Source of the DNA: Perlucidibaca wandonensis
GTDB lineage: Bacteria > Pseudomonadota > Gammaproteobacteria > Pseudomonadales > Moraxellaceae
Assembly: GCF_042677145.1 (NCBI RefSeq)
Contig: NZ_JBHTIT010000002.1
Coordinates: 68,825-132,824 of the forward strand
Direction: 5' to 3'
DNA length: 64,000 bases
Position 1 is the stretch's first letter, and each line of letters opens with the position of its first letter. Shown here piece after piece: positions 18,826-28,751 of the stretch. The position numbers were made by a program, and so were the translations under genes. The notes under the pieces were generated by a model that was given only the letters and a program-made list of their open reading frames with translations, was not told the origin of the DNA and did not search any database.

Positions 18826-19587
18826 ATGCGAGTCGTGTCGTTGTTTTCACGAAAAGGCGGAGTAGGTCGCACGGTATTCGCGGTTAATCTTGCTGCCATT
18901 TTGTCTGAACAGGGTCTCAAGGTCGCTGTCTTAGAGCTTGATCCGCAAAATACTGTCTCGCAACACTTCGATGGCTTTAATGAGCAAACAATAGGCTGGG
19001 CACACACACTGCTAGATGCTAGCGAGCCTTCTGCAATTACCAATAAAAGCTATTGGTCGCCACGTGAAAACCTGCGTGTTTTCCCCTTTGGCAAAATCAC
19101 CGCAGCGCAGCGTAAAGCCATTGAGCATCATTTGGACGAGCAGCCAAACTGGCTAGAGCAGGCGCTGCAGTCGCCTGTTTTTGATGGCGTCGATGTTTTA
19201 TTTATCGATACCCCGAGTGGCTTTAATGCCTACAGCGATCACGCAGAGCGCGTGGCGACATCGGCATTATCGATTTGGTTATGCGATGCCGCCTCGCAAA
19301 AAGCATTTACGGGCAGCGATGTTCGAGTGCTGCCAAGCGGCTGTCAGCATCGTCATATCCTCAACCAAATCAATGCCAGTAAAAGCTCGCGGCGCGAGCT
19401 GCTTAAAAGCTGGCGCGAACTCGTTGGTGAAGAGCTGTTGCCTTTGCCAATACATCAAGACGAATTGGTTTCTGATGCTCTGCTTGAGGGCACAACGGTG
19501 GTTTGGTTTGCCAGTTTCAGTCAGGCAGCGCATGACTTATTAGGCTTAGCAAACTGGATGCGTAGTGAGTGGCTCAACGATGCGTGA
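18826..19587 (+). CDS. bcsQ: Cellulose synthase-associated ParA-like ATPase BcsQ
   Basis: MinD/ParA/SIMIBI-family protein that associates with and localises the E. coli-type cellulose synthase. It has 253 aa; the ATG at 18826 has GAGGAT 5 bases upstream. The deviant Walker A motif reads SRKGGVGRTVFAVNLA (residues 7-22): the signature lysine is kept, but the usual GK[ST] lysine is Arg. The following VAVLELDPQNTVSQHF replaces the usual VLxIDxDPQ. The region FDGVDVLFIDTPSG (about 125) is the Walker B-type segment. The 3' end overlaps bcsA by 8 bases. Confidence 0.88.
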   Translation: MRVVSLFSRKGGVGRTVFAVNLAAILSEQGLKVAVLELDPQNTVSQHFDGFNEQTIGWAHTLLDASEPSAITNKSYWSPRENLRVFPFGKITAAQRKAIEHHLDEQPNWLEQALQSPVFDGVDVLFIDTPSGFNAYSDHAERVATSALSIWLCDAASQKAFTGSDVRVLPSGCQHRHILNQINASKSSRRELLKSWRELVGEELLPLPIHQDELVSDALLEGTTVVWFASFSQAAHDLLGLANWMRSEWLNDA

Positions 19588-22087
19588 GCAAGATAGCGCT
19601 GTGGCGCCGCGCTGGGTTGATCACTGGAGAAATCTGCCAAACCTAAAGTGGTGGTGGCTATTTGTCCTGCCTGCAGATCAGCGCAAAGCCATCCCTATTC
19701 TTGATAGTTTAGCGCTACGACTTCGCGCGTGGGTAGCGTCGCAGCTAGGTGTTGAGCAGCCAGCGCCGATGCATTTATGGCTATGGCGCGTATTCGTGCT
19801 GCCACAGGCTTATCAATACCAAAACACGAAATCTCTGCTGCAGTTTATGGCGCGAGGTATAGGCCACCTTAAGCGACTCTGCCAACAGCTCTGGGCACCC
19901 ATGCAATCGTGGCTAGATGCTCGCGTTGATCGCGCAGCTTTGGGTAAGCGTCTCGATGGCCTAGCGCTAACGCTGCCAACAATGACGCTGAGTTTGCGGC
20001 TGTTAATTGCCTTCGTTTGCTTGCCGTTACTCGGCCTAATTGTCAGCACACCTCTGCAACCTCTAGATCAAGCTTTGTTCGCCATCTTAATGATCGGTCT
20101 GGCTATGTTTGCGCGACAGATGCCGGGTAAAACGGCGCGCGTGTTTCTGCTCACCTTGTCTTTAGTGGCCACGCTGCGCTACCTCTGGTGGCGAGTGACT
20201 GCGACCATGCCCGTGGGCGAGCCCGTCGATTTATTTTTCGCGCTTATCTTGTTTGCTGCCGAGCTGTACGCGGTCACTATTTTACTTCTGGGCTACTTCC
20301 AAACGGCTTGGCCATTGAATCGTGAGGAAGCGCCGCTGCCGGCCGATCGCAGCGAATGGCCGAGTGTTGATATTTATATCCCTACCTATAACGAACCCTT
20401 GAAAGTGCTGCGCCCCACTGTGCTGGCGGCCTTGGGCCTGGATTGGCCGGCGGATAAATTATCGATATGGGTATTGGATGATGGTCGCCGTGACAATATT
20501 CGACGCTTCTGCGAAGAGGCCGGCGTTAACTACCTGATACGGCCCAATAACTTCCATGCCAAGGCCGGCAATTTAAACCACGCCCTGCAATACAGTACGG
20601 GCGACTACATCGCTATTTTTGATTGCGACCATATTCCTACGCGGCCATTTTTACGCTCAACCATGGGCTGGTTTTTGAAAGACCCGAAGTGTGCCGTAGT
20701 GCAAACGCCGCACCATTTTTTCTCGCCTGACCCCTTTCGCCGCAACCTCGGCATGAAAGACGGCGAGCCGGCGGAAGACATGCTGTTTCATGGTTTGCTG
20801 CAGGATGGTAATGACTTTTGGAATGCGACTTTTTTCTGCGGTTCGTGCGCAGTCATTAAGCGTGGGCCGTTGCTTGAGGTCGGTGGTATCGCGGTAGAAA
20901 CGGTAACCGAAGATGCGCATACGGCATTGAAGCTGCATCGCCTAGGCTATAACACAGCATTTATCAATAAGCCTCAGGCTGCGGGCTTGGCGACGGAAAG
21001 TATTGCTGGTCATGTCGGCCAGCGCATTCGTTGGGCGCGCGGCATGATTCAAATTTTCCGCACCGATAACCCCTTGCGTGGCCCCGGCCTGACATGGGCG
21101 CAGCGGCTTTGCTATACCAGCTCCATGCTGCACTTTTTATATGGCATCCCGCGCCTTATTTTTCTGCTCGCACCGATGGCCTATCTATTCTTTGGCCTGC
21201 ATTTGATTGCCACATCGGCCGCCGCCATCTTGGCTTATATTTTGCCTCAGCTCATACATGCCAACTTGGCCAACTCGCGTGCGCAGGGGCAGCATCGGCA
21301 CTCATTTTGGTCTGAGGTCTATGAGACGGTGCTGGCGTGGTATATCGCGGTGCCAACAACAATGGCATTGATTAACCCCAAGCTTGGCAAGTTCAACGTT
21401 ACCTCGAAAGGTAGCTTGGTCGATTCGAGCTTTTATGACTGGGGTATCGCCAAGCCTTATTTGCTACTGATTGTGATTAACGTTGCCGGCTTATTTTTTG
21501 GTATTGCACGCATACTTTCGCCAGAAAACGGCGAGATCGGCACGGTGCTGCTAAACGTGTTTTGGGTACTCTACAACTTAGTCGTGCTCGGCGTTGCCAT
21601 GGGTGCTTCTCGCGAAAGCATGCAGCTACGTGTGTCGCCACGGGTCAATGGCGAGATGTCGATAGTGCTCTATCGCATTGGTGATCAGGCCATTCGAGCG
21701 AAGTCTTTAGACTATTCAATGACAGGCCTTGGTGTGATCTTGCCTGATGGCATTGAGCTAAATGACGGCGAACATATTCGAGTACTTCTACCTTCTGACG
21801 AAGATGAGATGGCCTTTAATGCACAGGTCATGTGGCGCGCTGGCCGCCGTGTTGGTCTGCGTTTTGAAAACCTAACATTGCGCGATGAGGCGAATTTGGT
21901 GCGTTGTACATTTGCCCGTCCTGGTGCGTGGTATGCCTCACCAGTAGTGGGTGATAATGCTTGGCAAAGTCTCACACGCATTAATAAATTGTGCTGGCAC
22001 GCGTACGGCCAGCTGTTTCAATTGATTCCTGCATTTTGGCGCTCGCGCCGAGTGCGCCATATAACTTCTGCTGTGGAGCGCCCATGA
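19580..22087 (+). CDS. bcsA: Cellulose synthase catalytic subunit (UDP-forming), GT2
   Basis: Inner-membrane processive beta-1,4-glucan synthase using UDP-glucose and activated by c-di-GMP. It has 835 aa from the ATG at 19580; a GTG at 19565 would add 5 residues. GT2 motifs are complete: DDG (Asp300-301), DCD (Asp348/350), TED (Asp445) and QRIRW (481-485, usually QxxRW). Membrane helices flank the GT domain. The C-terminal PilZ domain has RVSPR (Arg684/Arg688) and DYSMTG (Asp711, Ser713, Gly716), the c-di-GMP-binding pattern. The stop overlaps the bcsB start (ATGA). Confidence 0.97.
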   Translation: MREQDSAVAPRWVDHWRNLPNLKWWWLFVLPADQRKAIPILDSLALRLRAWVASQLGVEQPAPMHLWLWRVFVLPQAYQYQNTKSLLQFMARGIGHLKRLCQQLWAPMQSWLDARVDRAALGKRLDGLALTLPTMTLSLRLLIAFVCLPLLGLIVSTPLQPLDQALFAILMIGLAMFARQMPGKTARVFLLTLSLVATLRYLWWRVTATMPVGEPVDLFFALILFAAELYAVTILLLGYFQTAWPLNREEAPLPADRSEWPSVDIYIPTYNEPLKVLRPTVLAALGLDWPADKLSIWVLDDGRRDNIRRFCEEAGVNYLIRPNNFHAKAGNLNHALQYSTGDYIAIFDCDHIPTRPFLRSTMGWFLKDPKCAVVQTPHHFFSPDPFRRNLGMKDGEPAEDMLFHGLLQDGNDFWNATFFCGSCAVIKRGPLLEVGGIAVETVTEDAHTALKLHRLGYNTAFINKPQAAGLATESIAGHVGQRIRWARGMIQIFRTDNPLRGPGLTWAQRLCYTSSMLHFLYGIPRLIFLLAPMAYLFFGLHLIATSAAAILAYILPQLIHANLANSRAQGQHRHSFWSEVYETVLAWYIAVPTTMALINPKLGKFNVTSKGSLVDSSFYDWGIAKPYLLLIVINVAGLFFGIARILSPENGEIGTVLLNVFWVLYNLVVLGVAMGASRESMQLRVSPRVNGEMSIVLYRIGDQAIRAKSLDYSMTGLGVILPDGIELNDGEHIRVLLPSDEDEMAFNAQVMWRAGRRVGLRFENLTLRDEANLVRCTFARPGAWYASPVVGDNAWQSLTRINKLCWHAYGQLFQLIPAFWRSRRVRHITSAVERP

Positions 22088-24351
22088 ACCTTACGCGCCT
22101 CGTTTCATCAACAACGTCCATGACTGCTTTGCTGGCGGTCCTGCTTTGCGCCACCGGCGTGCAGGCAGCATCTGTGGCAGATGCTTCTGAGCAAGAGGCC
22201 CAAGCTGAGCAGGGCTTCACTCCTACTGCCCGCAGCTACGCAAGAAGCTTTAGCGAGATGGGCGCGGGCAGTTACGAGCTCATCGGCCTCAATAATAATG
22301 CTTACTTGAATGTGGGTGTGCGCGCCGACGAAGTGGTCGAGTCGGCCACTTTAGAGCTCAATATGAGCTACTCGCCAGCCATGCTCGAAGGCTTGTCGCA
22401 CTTCAAGGTTTATCTAAACAATGAAGTGGTTGGGATTATTCCTCTGCCAAAACAAACATCGCCCGAGCCGGTTGTGCAGCGACTGAATATCGATCCTCGC
22501 TATTTCAGCGACTTTAACCAGCTGCGTTTATCTTTGGTCGGGCATTACACCTTGGGCTGCGAAGACCCTGCACACACTAGTTTATGGGCCAATATCAGCA
22601 AGGATAGCCGTTTATTGTTGAAGGTCTCTCCGGTGACATTACCGAATGACTTGGCTTTATTGCCGGCGCCATTTTTTGATAAACGCGATAATAGGCGCCT
22701 GAACCTGCCATTTGTTTTTAGTGCCCAACCTAGCACTGACACTCTTGCGGCTGCGGGCATTGCAGCGTCGTGGTTTGGTCAGTCTGCCGATTATCGCAGC
22801 GCGCGCTTCCCGGCAACGATCAATAGTTTGCCTGCTGGCCATGCGGTGATTTTTGCTAAAAATGGTGACCGTATTCGTGGCTTAAATTTGCCATCGGTAT
22901 CTGGGCCGACGATTGATATTATTTCAGCGTACAAGCGCCCAGCAGTGAAGTACTTAGTTATTCGCGGCCGCGATGGTGGTGATTTGCGCAAGGCCGCTCA
23001 AGCGCTGGCTTTGGGTAATGTTTTGATGAGTGGCTCGCAGGCACAGATTCGCTCCGTCGATTTAGGTAAGGCACGCCTAGCCAATGACGCGCCTAATTGG
23101 GTGCGGACAACCAGCCCGATTCGCTTTGCTGAGTTGATTAAAGAGCCTTACGAGCTGCAGCGTAGTTATGCCAATCGCGACCCGATTCGCCTCAATCTAC
23201 GTCTGCCACCAGATCTCTTTACCTGGCGCGTGCGCGGCATCGATATCGACTTGCGCTATCGCTACACACCGCCTATTAGTCACGATAATTCGCTCTTGGG
23301 TGTCTATCTTAATAACCAGCTAGTGACGGCATATCCATTGCTGCCTGGGCAGCAAACGGATGCTAAGCAATTGAACTTGCCCGTGCTTGATGAAGCCAGC
23401 ATCCAAGCCAAGAAAGTGCTGTCGGCACCGCCATTTTATGTTGGTGTGCGCAACGAATTACAACTGCGCTATCAGCCCGAAGTGTCGAAGAAAAATCTCT
23501 GTAGTTCGCCGATCAGCGATAGCTTTGTAGCAGCGATCGATCCAGATTCCACCATCGACTTTTCACGCTATCCGCACTATATCGCCATGCCTAATTTAAG
23601 CGTGTTTGCACAGGCCGGCTTCCCTTTCACGCGCTATGCTGATTTGGCACAAACCGCTGTCGTGCTATCGGATAAGCCTAGTGCTGGCGACATTACCGCC
23701 ATGCTCAATAGTGTGGCTAAATTTAGCGCCACTACTGGTTTTCCTGGCGTGCGCTTGAGCGTGGCAACGGTCTCAACGGTCGATAAAGTCGCCGATAAAG
23801 ACTTGCTGATTATTGGCAGCCCAGCGGCGATTGAAATACGCACGCAGTGGATCCCTGGTTTGCCGTCTTATATGACTCGTGTCATGCGCGTGCTCAGAAG
23901 CTCGCAGGCGCAGACAGATGCCGAGTCGAGTTGGCTAACAGCGCAGGGCGACCCGATTGCTCGTCGCGACATTACCGTGATGCTCTCTGCTAATGGCGAA
24001 CATAGTGCGCTGACCAGTTATCAATCGCCAAAAAGTCCAGGTCATACGTTAGTGGCGCTACATGCGACTAGCAATGACAGCCTGCAAAAGCTCTTCGATG
24101 CCATGGACAGAAATGAGCTCGCCGAGCGTATGCAGGGCGATGTGGCCTTGGTTAATGGCGAGCAGGTCGATAGCTTCCGTACCCAGAAGATTTATCACGT
24201 TGGCCATTTGCCAGTCATGACGCGGATGTGGCTGGTGTTCTCGGGGCAGCCAATTTTGCTCGCAATCGCCTCCATCGTTTTAGGTTTGTTTGTTGCCATG
24301 CTGATGTTCTTTGGCTTGAACTATCTCGCCAAACGCCGATTAGTGAAGTGA
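22084..24351 (+). CDS. bcsB: Cellulose synthase subunit BcsB
   Basis: Periplasmic carbohydrate-binding subunit anchored by one C-terminal membrane helix; it is required for BcsA activity and guides the glucan through the periplasm. It has 755 aa. The ATG at 22084 overlaps the bcsA stop and begins a signal peptide (MTALLAVLLCATGVQA). The C-terminal segment PILLAIASIVLGLFVAMLMFFGL is the membrane anchor. Family-typical stretches include LRLSLVGHYTLGCEDPAHTSLW (about 150). An upstream in-frame GTG at 21991 lies inside bcsA and is not needed. Confidence 0.95.
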   Translation: MNLTRLVSSTTSMTALLAVLLCATGVQAASVADASEQEAQAEQGFTPTARSYARSFSEMGAGSYELIGLNNNAYLNVGVRADEVVESATLELNMSYSPAMLEGLSHFKVYLNNEVVGIIPLPKQTSPEPVVQRLNIDPRYFSDFNQLRLSLVGHYTLGCEDPAHTSLWANISKDSRLLLKVSPVTLPNDLALLPAPFFDKRDNRRLNLPFVFSAQPSTDTLAAAGIAASWFGQSADYRSARFPATINSLPAGHAVIFAKNGDRIRGLNLPSVSGPTIDIISAYKRPAVKYLVIRGRDGGDLRKAAQALALGNVLMSGSQAQIRSVDLGKARLANDAPNWVRTTSPIRFAELIKEPYELQRSYANRDPIRLNLRLPPDLFTWRVRGIDIDLRYRYTPPISHDNSLLGVYLNNQLVTAYPLLPGQQTDAKQLNLPVLDEASIQAKKVLSAPPFYVGVRNELQLRYQPEVSKKNLCSSPISDSFVAAIDPDSTIDFSRYPHYIAMPNLSVFAQAGFPFTRYADLAQTAVVLSDKPSAGDITAMLNSVAKFSATTGFPGVRLSVATVSTVDKVADKDLLIIGSPAAIEIRTQWIPGLPSYMTRVMRVLRSSQAQTDAESSWLTAQGDPIARRDITVMLSANGEHSALTSYQSPKSPGHTLVALHATSNDSLQKLFDAMDRNELAERMQGDVALVNGEQVDSFRTQKIYHVGHLPVMTRMWLVFSGQPILLAIASIVLGLFVAMLMFFGLNYLAKRRLVK

Positions 24352-24358
24352 GCGCCTG

Positions 24359-25519
24359 ATGTGGCGCGTACTTCTACTTTCGCTGATGGCCGCGCTTAGC
24401 GCCTGCGCCGGCTCGCCACCAAGCACGGTGCCGAGCGCGGCTGGCAGCGCCATCGCCGCCAGTGATGTCTGCACCATTCATCCAGCGTGGACTGGCTTTG
24501 TACGTGACTTTATCAGCAGCGATGGCAGAGTGATTGATGCCAGCGTGCCGGAGCAAATCACTACATCTGAAGGCCAAAGCTACGCGCTTTTTTTTGCACT
24601 AGTGAATCGCGATCAGGCGCGTTTCGACCAGCTTCTGCAATGGACAGAAAACAACCTCGCTGCTGGCGACTTGCGTACACATTTGCCTGCGTGGTCATGG
24701 GGCAAGGCCGATGATGGCCAATGGCGTGTGCTAGATCGCAACGCTGCCAGTGACTCCGATGTGTGGATTGCCTACAGCTTATTAGCCGCAGCCGAATTGT
24801 GGCCAAACACACGCTATCGTGAGGTCGGCCTAGCCTTGGCTAAACGCATTATTGAAGCTGAAACCGTAGTGTTGCCGCGCTATGGCCGAGTTTTGCTGCC
24901 TGGGCCGACTGGGTTTCATCCGACTGAAGATACATGGCGCTTAAACCCAAGCTACTGGCCGATCAGCGTGCTGCGCGGCTTGGCTGTGTGGACGGAAGAT
25001 GCAGTCTGGCAGGAGCTAGTGCAAAGCAGCGAAAAGCTCTTGCGCGAGAGTGCGCCGAAAGCCATTTCGCCAGACTGGTTTGTGCTTAATATTGCTACCG
25101 GCAGCATTAGCTGGCCCGACAGAGATGGCGATAGCGCCTACAACGCCATCCGCGTGTATCTGTGGCTGGGCATGATGCCGTTTGACGACCCTTTGAGCGC
25201 CAGTTTACGCAGCCATTTTGCGCCATGGGCTACTCGCGCAATGAAGCAGGGTTTCATCTCAGATCGCGTACAGACTCAAAGCGCAAAAGTAATTTCGGAC
25301 CATCACCCCATCGGTTTTGCACAAGCGGCTTTGCCCTATTTGCAGGCGCAAGCTGAGCTTAGCGACAAGGCCGGTTTAGCTGCCATAAGCGCGCGCGCCG
25401 AACAGCCTCGCGAAGGCTATTACACCGAAGTGTTGTCGCTCTTTAGCGTGCTATGGCGTGACCAACGTTTTCAATTTCAGCGAGATGGCCGCGTGCAGAT
25501 CTCATCGGAGTGTTTGTGA
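24359..25519 (+). CDS. bcsZ: Cellulase BcsZ (GH8 endo-1,4-glucanase), predicted lipoprotein
   Basis: Glycoside hydrolase family 8 endoglucanase of the cellulose operon, which trims glucan in the periplasm. It has 386 aa. The probable acid residue is the Glu of TSEGQSYALFFAL (about residue 66), and the Asp region DRDGDSAYNAIRVYLWLG (about 257) carries the second carboxylate. The N-terminus MWRVLLLSLMAALSACAG carries a lipobox (LSAC) with Ala at +2, predicting outer-membrane lipidation; E. coli BcsZ, as I recall, is a soluble periplasmic protein. It follows bcsB by 7 bases, and its TGA shares one base with the bcsC ATG. Confidence 0.94.
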   Translation: MWRVLLLSLMAALSACAGSPPSTVPSAAGSAIAASDVCTIHPAWTGFVRDFISSDGRVIDASVPEQITTSEGQSYALFFALVNRDQARFDQLLQWTENNLAAGDLRTHLPAWSWGKADDGQWRVLDRNAASDSDVWIAYSLLAAAELWPNTRYREVGLALAKRIIEAETVVLPRYGRVLLPGPTGFHPTEDTWRLNPSYWPISVLRGLAVWTEDAVWQELVQSSEKLLRESAPKAISPDWFVLNIATGSISWPDRDGDSAYNAIRVYLWLGMMPFDDPLSASLRSHFAPWATRAMKQGFISDRVQTQSAKVISDHHPIGFAQAALPYLQAQAELSDKAGLAAISARAEQPREGYYTEVLSLFSVLWRDQRFQFQRDGRVQISSECL

Positions 25520-28500
25520 TGCGCCTACGATCTTTGGCACTTGCCATTGCGACTAGTTCTGCCAGTGTCTTGGCTCTGGCAGCCCCGATCGACACGCAAT
25601 TGGCTTCGGTGCAGTTATGGCTGGATAAAAACCGTCCCGACTTAGCTGAGCTTGCGCTTGATAAAGCACTGCTCATTGCGCCGACAAATGCTCAGGCGTT
25701 ATTGCTGCGCGTTCAGCTTGCTTACAGTGCTGACCAGCCTAACCAAGCTAATGCCGCGATTGCGACCTTAGTAAAAGCACATCCAAACTCTTCAGCGTTA
25801 GCTCAAGCTCAAGCCTATCGCCGCCTAAGCAGTGGCGATGGCCGCGACTTTGCCACAGCGGAAATTATGGCGCGCACAGGTCGCGGTGAAGCTGCCGTGG
25901 TCATGGCTAGGCGTGTCTTTCCGAAAGGCCCGCCAGGCGGCGACTTATCGCTGCGTTACTACCGTTTGCTAGCGAGCGTGCCCGCTTACTGGGCGACTGC
26001 CACCGATGGCTTAGCGCAGCTAGTTCGAGACAATCCTGGTCAGCAGCGCTATCGAGAAGCCTTAAATGACATGCTGTCTAGTCCAGAAGGTGAGCGCCGT
26101 GCCGAGGCGGCCGCCGAACTAAAGCGGCGCAATGACCCCTTTGTTATTGCGCGTGAGACGGCGCTGCGTGATTTGCAAAATGACCAAACAGGTAGAGCTG
26201 AGAAGGCGTTACTGGCCTTGCAGAAGCAGCGTGGCAATGACGCAGCTACTTTAGCCGGCCTTGGTCGCATTCGTATGCGGGAAGGCAGGCATGCCGAGGC
26301 GGTAGAACTTTTTTCACAAGCTCTGAAGGCTAATAACCCAGATCTTCGTAGTGAGCTGCAAAGCCTCAAACGCACAGCCACATTTTGGGCTAGCTTGGCG
26401 AGCGCGAGAAAGACGCGTGACACGATATCCCTCGATGAGGCTTTAAAGGCTACTTCGAAGGCTTTGGCATTGCAGCCGCATCAGGCCGATGCCTTAAATT
26501 TGCGTGCCCAGCTTTTGGCGGAGCAAGGTAATAAAGCTGGCGCTGAGGCTGCATGGAAAGAGGCGCTACGCTTCACGCCAGGCCATGAAGGCAGCTTAAG
26601 TAATTATCTGAGTTGGCTGGCACAAGAAGGACGTGTGGCTGAGGCCAGAGCGTTATTGGTTGAGGCCGGTGATAGGCCAGAGCTGCGTGAAACATTGGCG
26701 CGAGTGAAAGCAGGCCAGCTTCGTGATGAGGCAGATGCACTGGTTGAGAAAGGTGATTTTGCTGCAGCAGAAAAACGCTTACGTTTAGCTCAGCATGAAG
26801 CCCCCAATGACCCGTGGCTTGCTTTTGATTTAGCGAAAGTATTGCAGCGTCAGCAGCGTGGCGATGAAGGTGATGCCGTCATGGCACCATTTGCGAACTT
26901 GAACGATGGCTCTAGTGCCTATGCTTATGCGCTGTTTGCTAGCTCACAAGATCGTTTTGATGACGCCGAAGCAGCGCTCGCTGCTGTACCGGAGTCTGAG
27001 CTCAACGAGTCCATCGTGCGTTATGCCGATGAGCTGCGCCTGCGTCGCCAGCTGCAAATATTGGCAGATGCGAAAAGCCTGAGTGAGCGTCAAGCAGCTT
27101 TTGTACAGGCAGAGCGATTAAGCCAAGACGATCCAGATGCCAGCGCCCAAGTGGCCAAAATACTTATCCAGCGCCCTGATGCAAAACTGCCTAACGGCGT
27201 GGAGTGGATGCGTGAGCGTCAAGCAAACGCTGATCCGCAGGCTAGCAACATCGACTGGCAGTTTGCACTCGCCGACGTGCTAATTGCCGGCAACGATCCA
27301 GCTGGAGCAACGGTCACACTTGCCCCTTACACAAAGTCGCGTCAAAGCTTAACGAACGCACAAAATAGCCGACTCGGTGGCTTACAAGTCGACTCGTTTT
27401 TAGGTCGTGGCGAAATGGCCGAGGCCGCGGGCGATCATGCTCAGGCTTTCCAATGGTTTGCTCAAGCAAGCGAGTTTGAGGGCAAACCGGTCGGCAATCC
27501 CAATGCCTTAAGCGTAGAGGTTGAGTTTGCCAAAACCGCGACCGAGCGCGCACTCACACGCAACCAAAAACGCCTTGATGGCTATGTTCACACCGGGCTC
27601 ATCTATCGTGAAAAATCTGGTGCCGACGGTATTTCCACCACGCGAGTGACAGAAATTCCCACGGAAATTTACTGGCCTATTGGTTATCGCGGCCACTTCA
27701 TTGGCCATATCGATCAGGTCAGCATTGATGCCGGCACTTTGCCGACAAATTTACGTGATCAAGCGCAATTCGGCCAAGTCTTAGCTAAGTCCCCCACGGG
27801 CATCACGCCAGTCAGCCAATCGGCCGATGGCATAGCGCTTGGCGTCGGCTTTGAGACAGATAATTACCGCTTTGACTTAGGCACTACGCCGCTAGGCTTT
27901 GCCGTAACTTCATGGGTTGGCGGTCTGCGCTATAGCGATGCCGATGCCACGCATTATAAAAGTATGGAGCTGTTTCGCCGGCCTGTGCAAAGCAGCCTGC
28001 TGTCTTATGCCGGCACGCGCGATCCGGCGTCTGGACGTGTGTGGGGCGGGGTGGTGCGCACTGGTGCAAGCTTCCGCTTTAGCAATAGTGTCAATGGCCG
28101 CACGCGAGCGATTGGTGGTCGCGCAGCAGTCCTCACAGGCACATCGGTGGCGACCAACGAAGAGTTGCGCTTATCGGTGTCACAGAGTCATGACGTGATC
28201 GATCGTCGTGATACTCAAGTCAATGCCGGCTTAGGTTTGACCTACTGGCATTTCACTAAAGATCTGAGTGAGTTTAGCTTTGGTCATGGCGGCTATTACA
28301 GCCCGCAGCAATACCTTAGCTTAGATTTTCCTGTGCGTTGGACGGGGCGTTGGAAGGACTATGCTTATCTGCTCGAGCCTAGTGTTGGTTTGAGTTGGGC
28401 GACATCGAAAGACAGCCCCTACCACCCAACCGATGCGGCTTTGCAGGCTCTAGCGGTGGCTAATGCGAGTGCGAATCCCATTTTGCCTAACCCGATTTAT

Positions 28501-28719
28501 GCTGGTGGCGGCGGCGGTGTCAGCATGAGTTACAGCTTGCAAGGTGCATTGGAAAAGCGCGTGGCACCGAACTGGTTTATTGGCACAGGCTTTCGCATCG
28601 ATCGTGCGGAGTTCTACTCGCCCAATGTGCTGCAGCTGTATTTGCGCTACGAAATAAAACCTAAGCGCGGCTTGGTTGAGTATCCGCCACGCTTGCTGAG
28701 AACTTACGCAGACTTCTAG
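25519..28719 (+). CDS. bcsC: Cellulose export protein BcsC
   Basis: Periplasmic TPR scaffold plus outer-membrane beta-barrel that exports the glucan. It has 1066 aa; the ATG at 25519 begins MRLRSLALAIATSSASVLALAA, a signal peptide. TPR-like helical repeats fill about residues 25-680 (for example LAGLGRIRMREGRHAEAVELFSQAL near 240). The C-terminal part (about 720-1066) is barrel-like and ends in an aromatic residue (TYADF), typical of outer-membrane proteins. It is the last gene of bcsQABZC and converges on bcsG with 32 bases between; no clear terminator is seen there. Confidence 0.94.
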   Translation: MRLRSLALAIATSSASVLALAAPIDTQLASVQLWLDKNRPDLAELALDKALLIAPTNAQALLLRVQLAYSADQPNQANAAIATLVKAHPNSSALAQAQAYRRLSSGDGRDFATAEIMARTGRGEAAVVMARRVFPKGPPGGDLSLRYYRLLASVPAYWATATDGLAQLVRDNPGQQRYREALNDMLSSPEGERRAEAAAELKRRNDPFVIARETALRDLQNDQTGRAEKALLALQKQRGNDAATLAGLGRIRMREGRHAEAVELFSQALKANNPDLRSELQSLKRTATFWASLASARKTRDTISLDEALKATSKALALQPHQADALNLRAQLLAEQGNKAGAEAAWKEALRFTPGHEGSLSNYLSWLAQEGRVAEARALLVEAGDRPELRETLARVKAGQLRDEADALVEKGDFAAAEKRLRLAQHEAPNDPWLAFDLAKVLQRQQRGDEGDAVMAPFANLNDGSSAYAYALFASSQDRFDDAEAALAAVPESELNESIVRYADELRLRRQLQILADAKSLSERQAAFVQAERLSQDDPDASAQVAKILIQRPDAKLPNGVEWMRERQANADPQASNIDWQFALADVLIAGNDPAGATVTLAPYTKSRQSLTNAQNSRLGGLQVDSFLGRGEMAEAAGDHAQAFQWFAQASEFEGKPVGNPNALSVEVEFAKTATERALTRNQKRLDGYVHTGLIYREKSGADGISTTRVTEIPTEIYWPIGYRGHFIGHIDQVSIDAGTLPTNLRDQAQFGQVLAKSPTGITPVSQSADGIALGVGFETDNYRFDLGTTPLGFAVTSWVGGLRYSDADATHYKSMELFRRPVQSSLLSYAGTRDPASGRVWGGVVRTGASFRFSNSVNGRTRAIGGRAAVLTGTSVATNEELRLSVSQSHDVIDRRDTQVNAGLGLTYWHFTKDLSEFSFGHGGYYSPQQYLSLDFPVRWTGRWKDYAYLLEPSVGLSWATSKDSPYHPTDAALQALAVANASANPILPNPIYAGGGGGVSMSYSLQGALEKRVAPNWFIGTGFRIDRAEFYSPNVLQLYLRYEIKPKRGLVEYPPRLLRTYADF

Positions 28720-28751
28720 ATCCTAGAGCAAGGCAGTTCAGCTAGCGGCGC

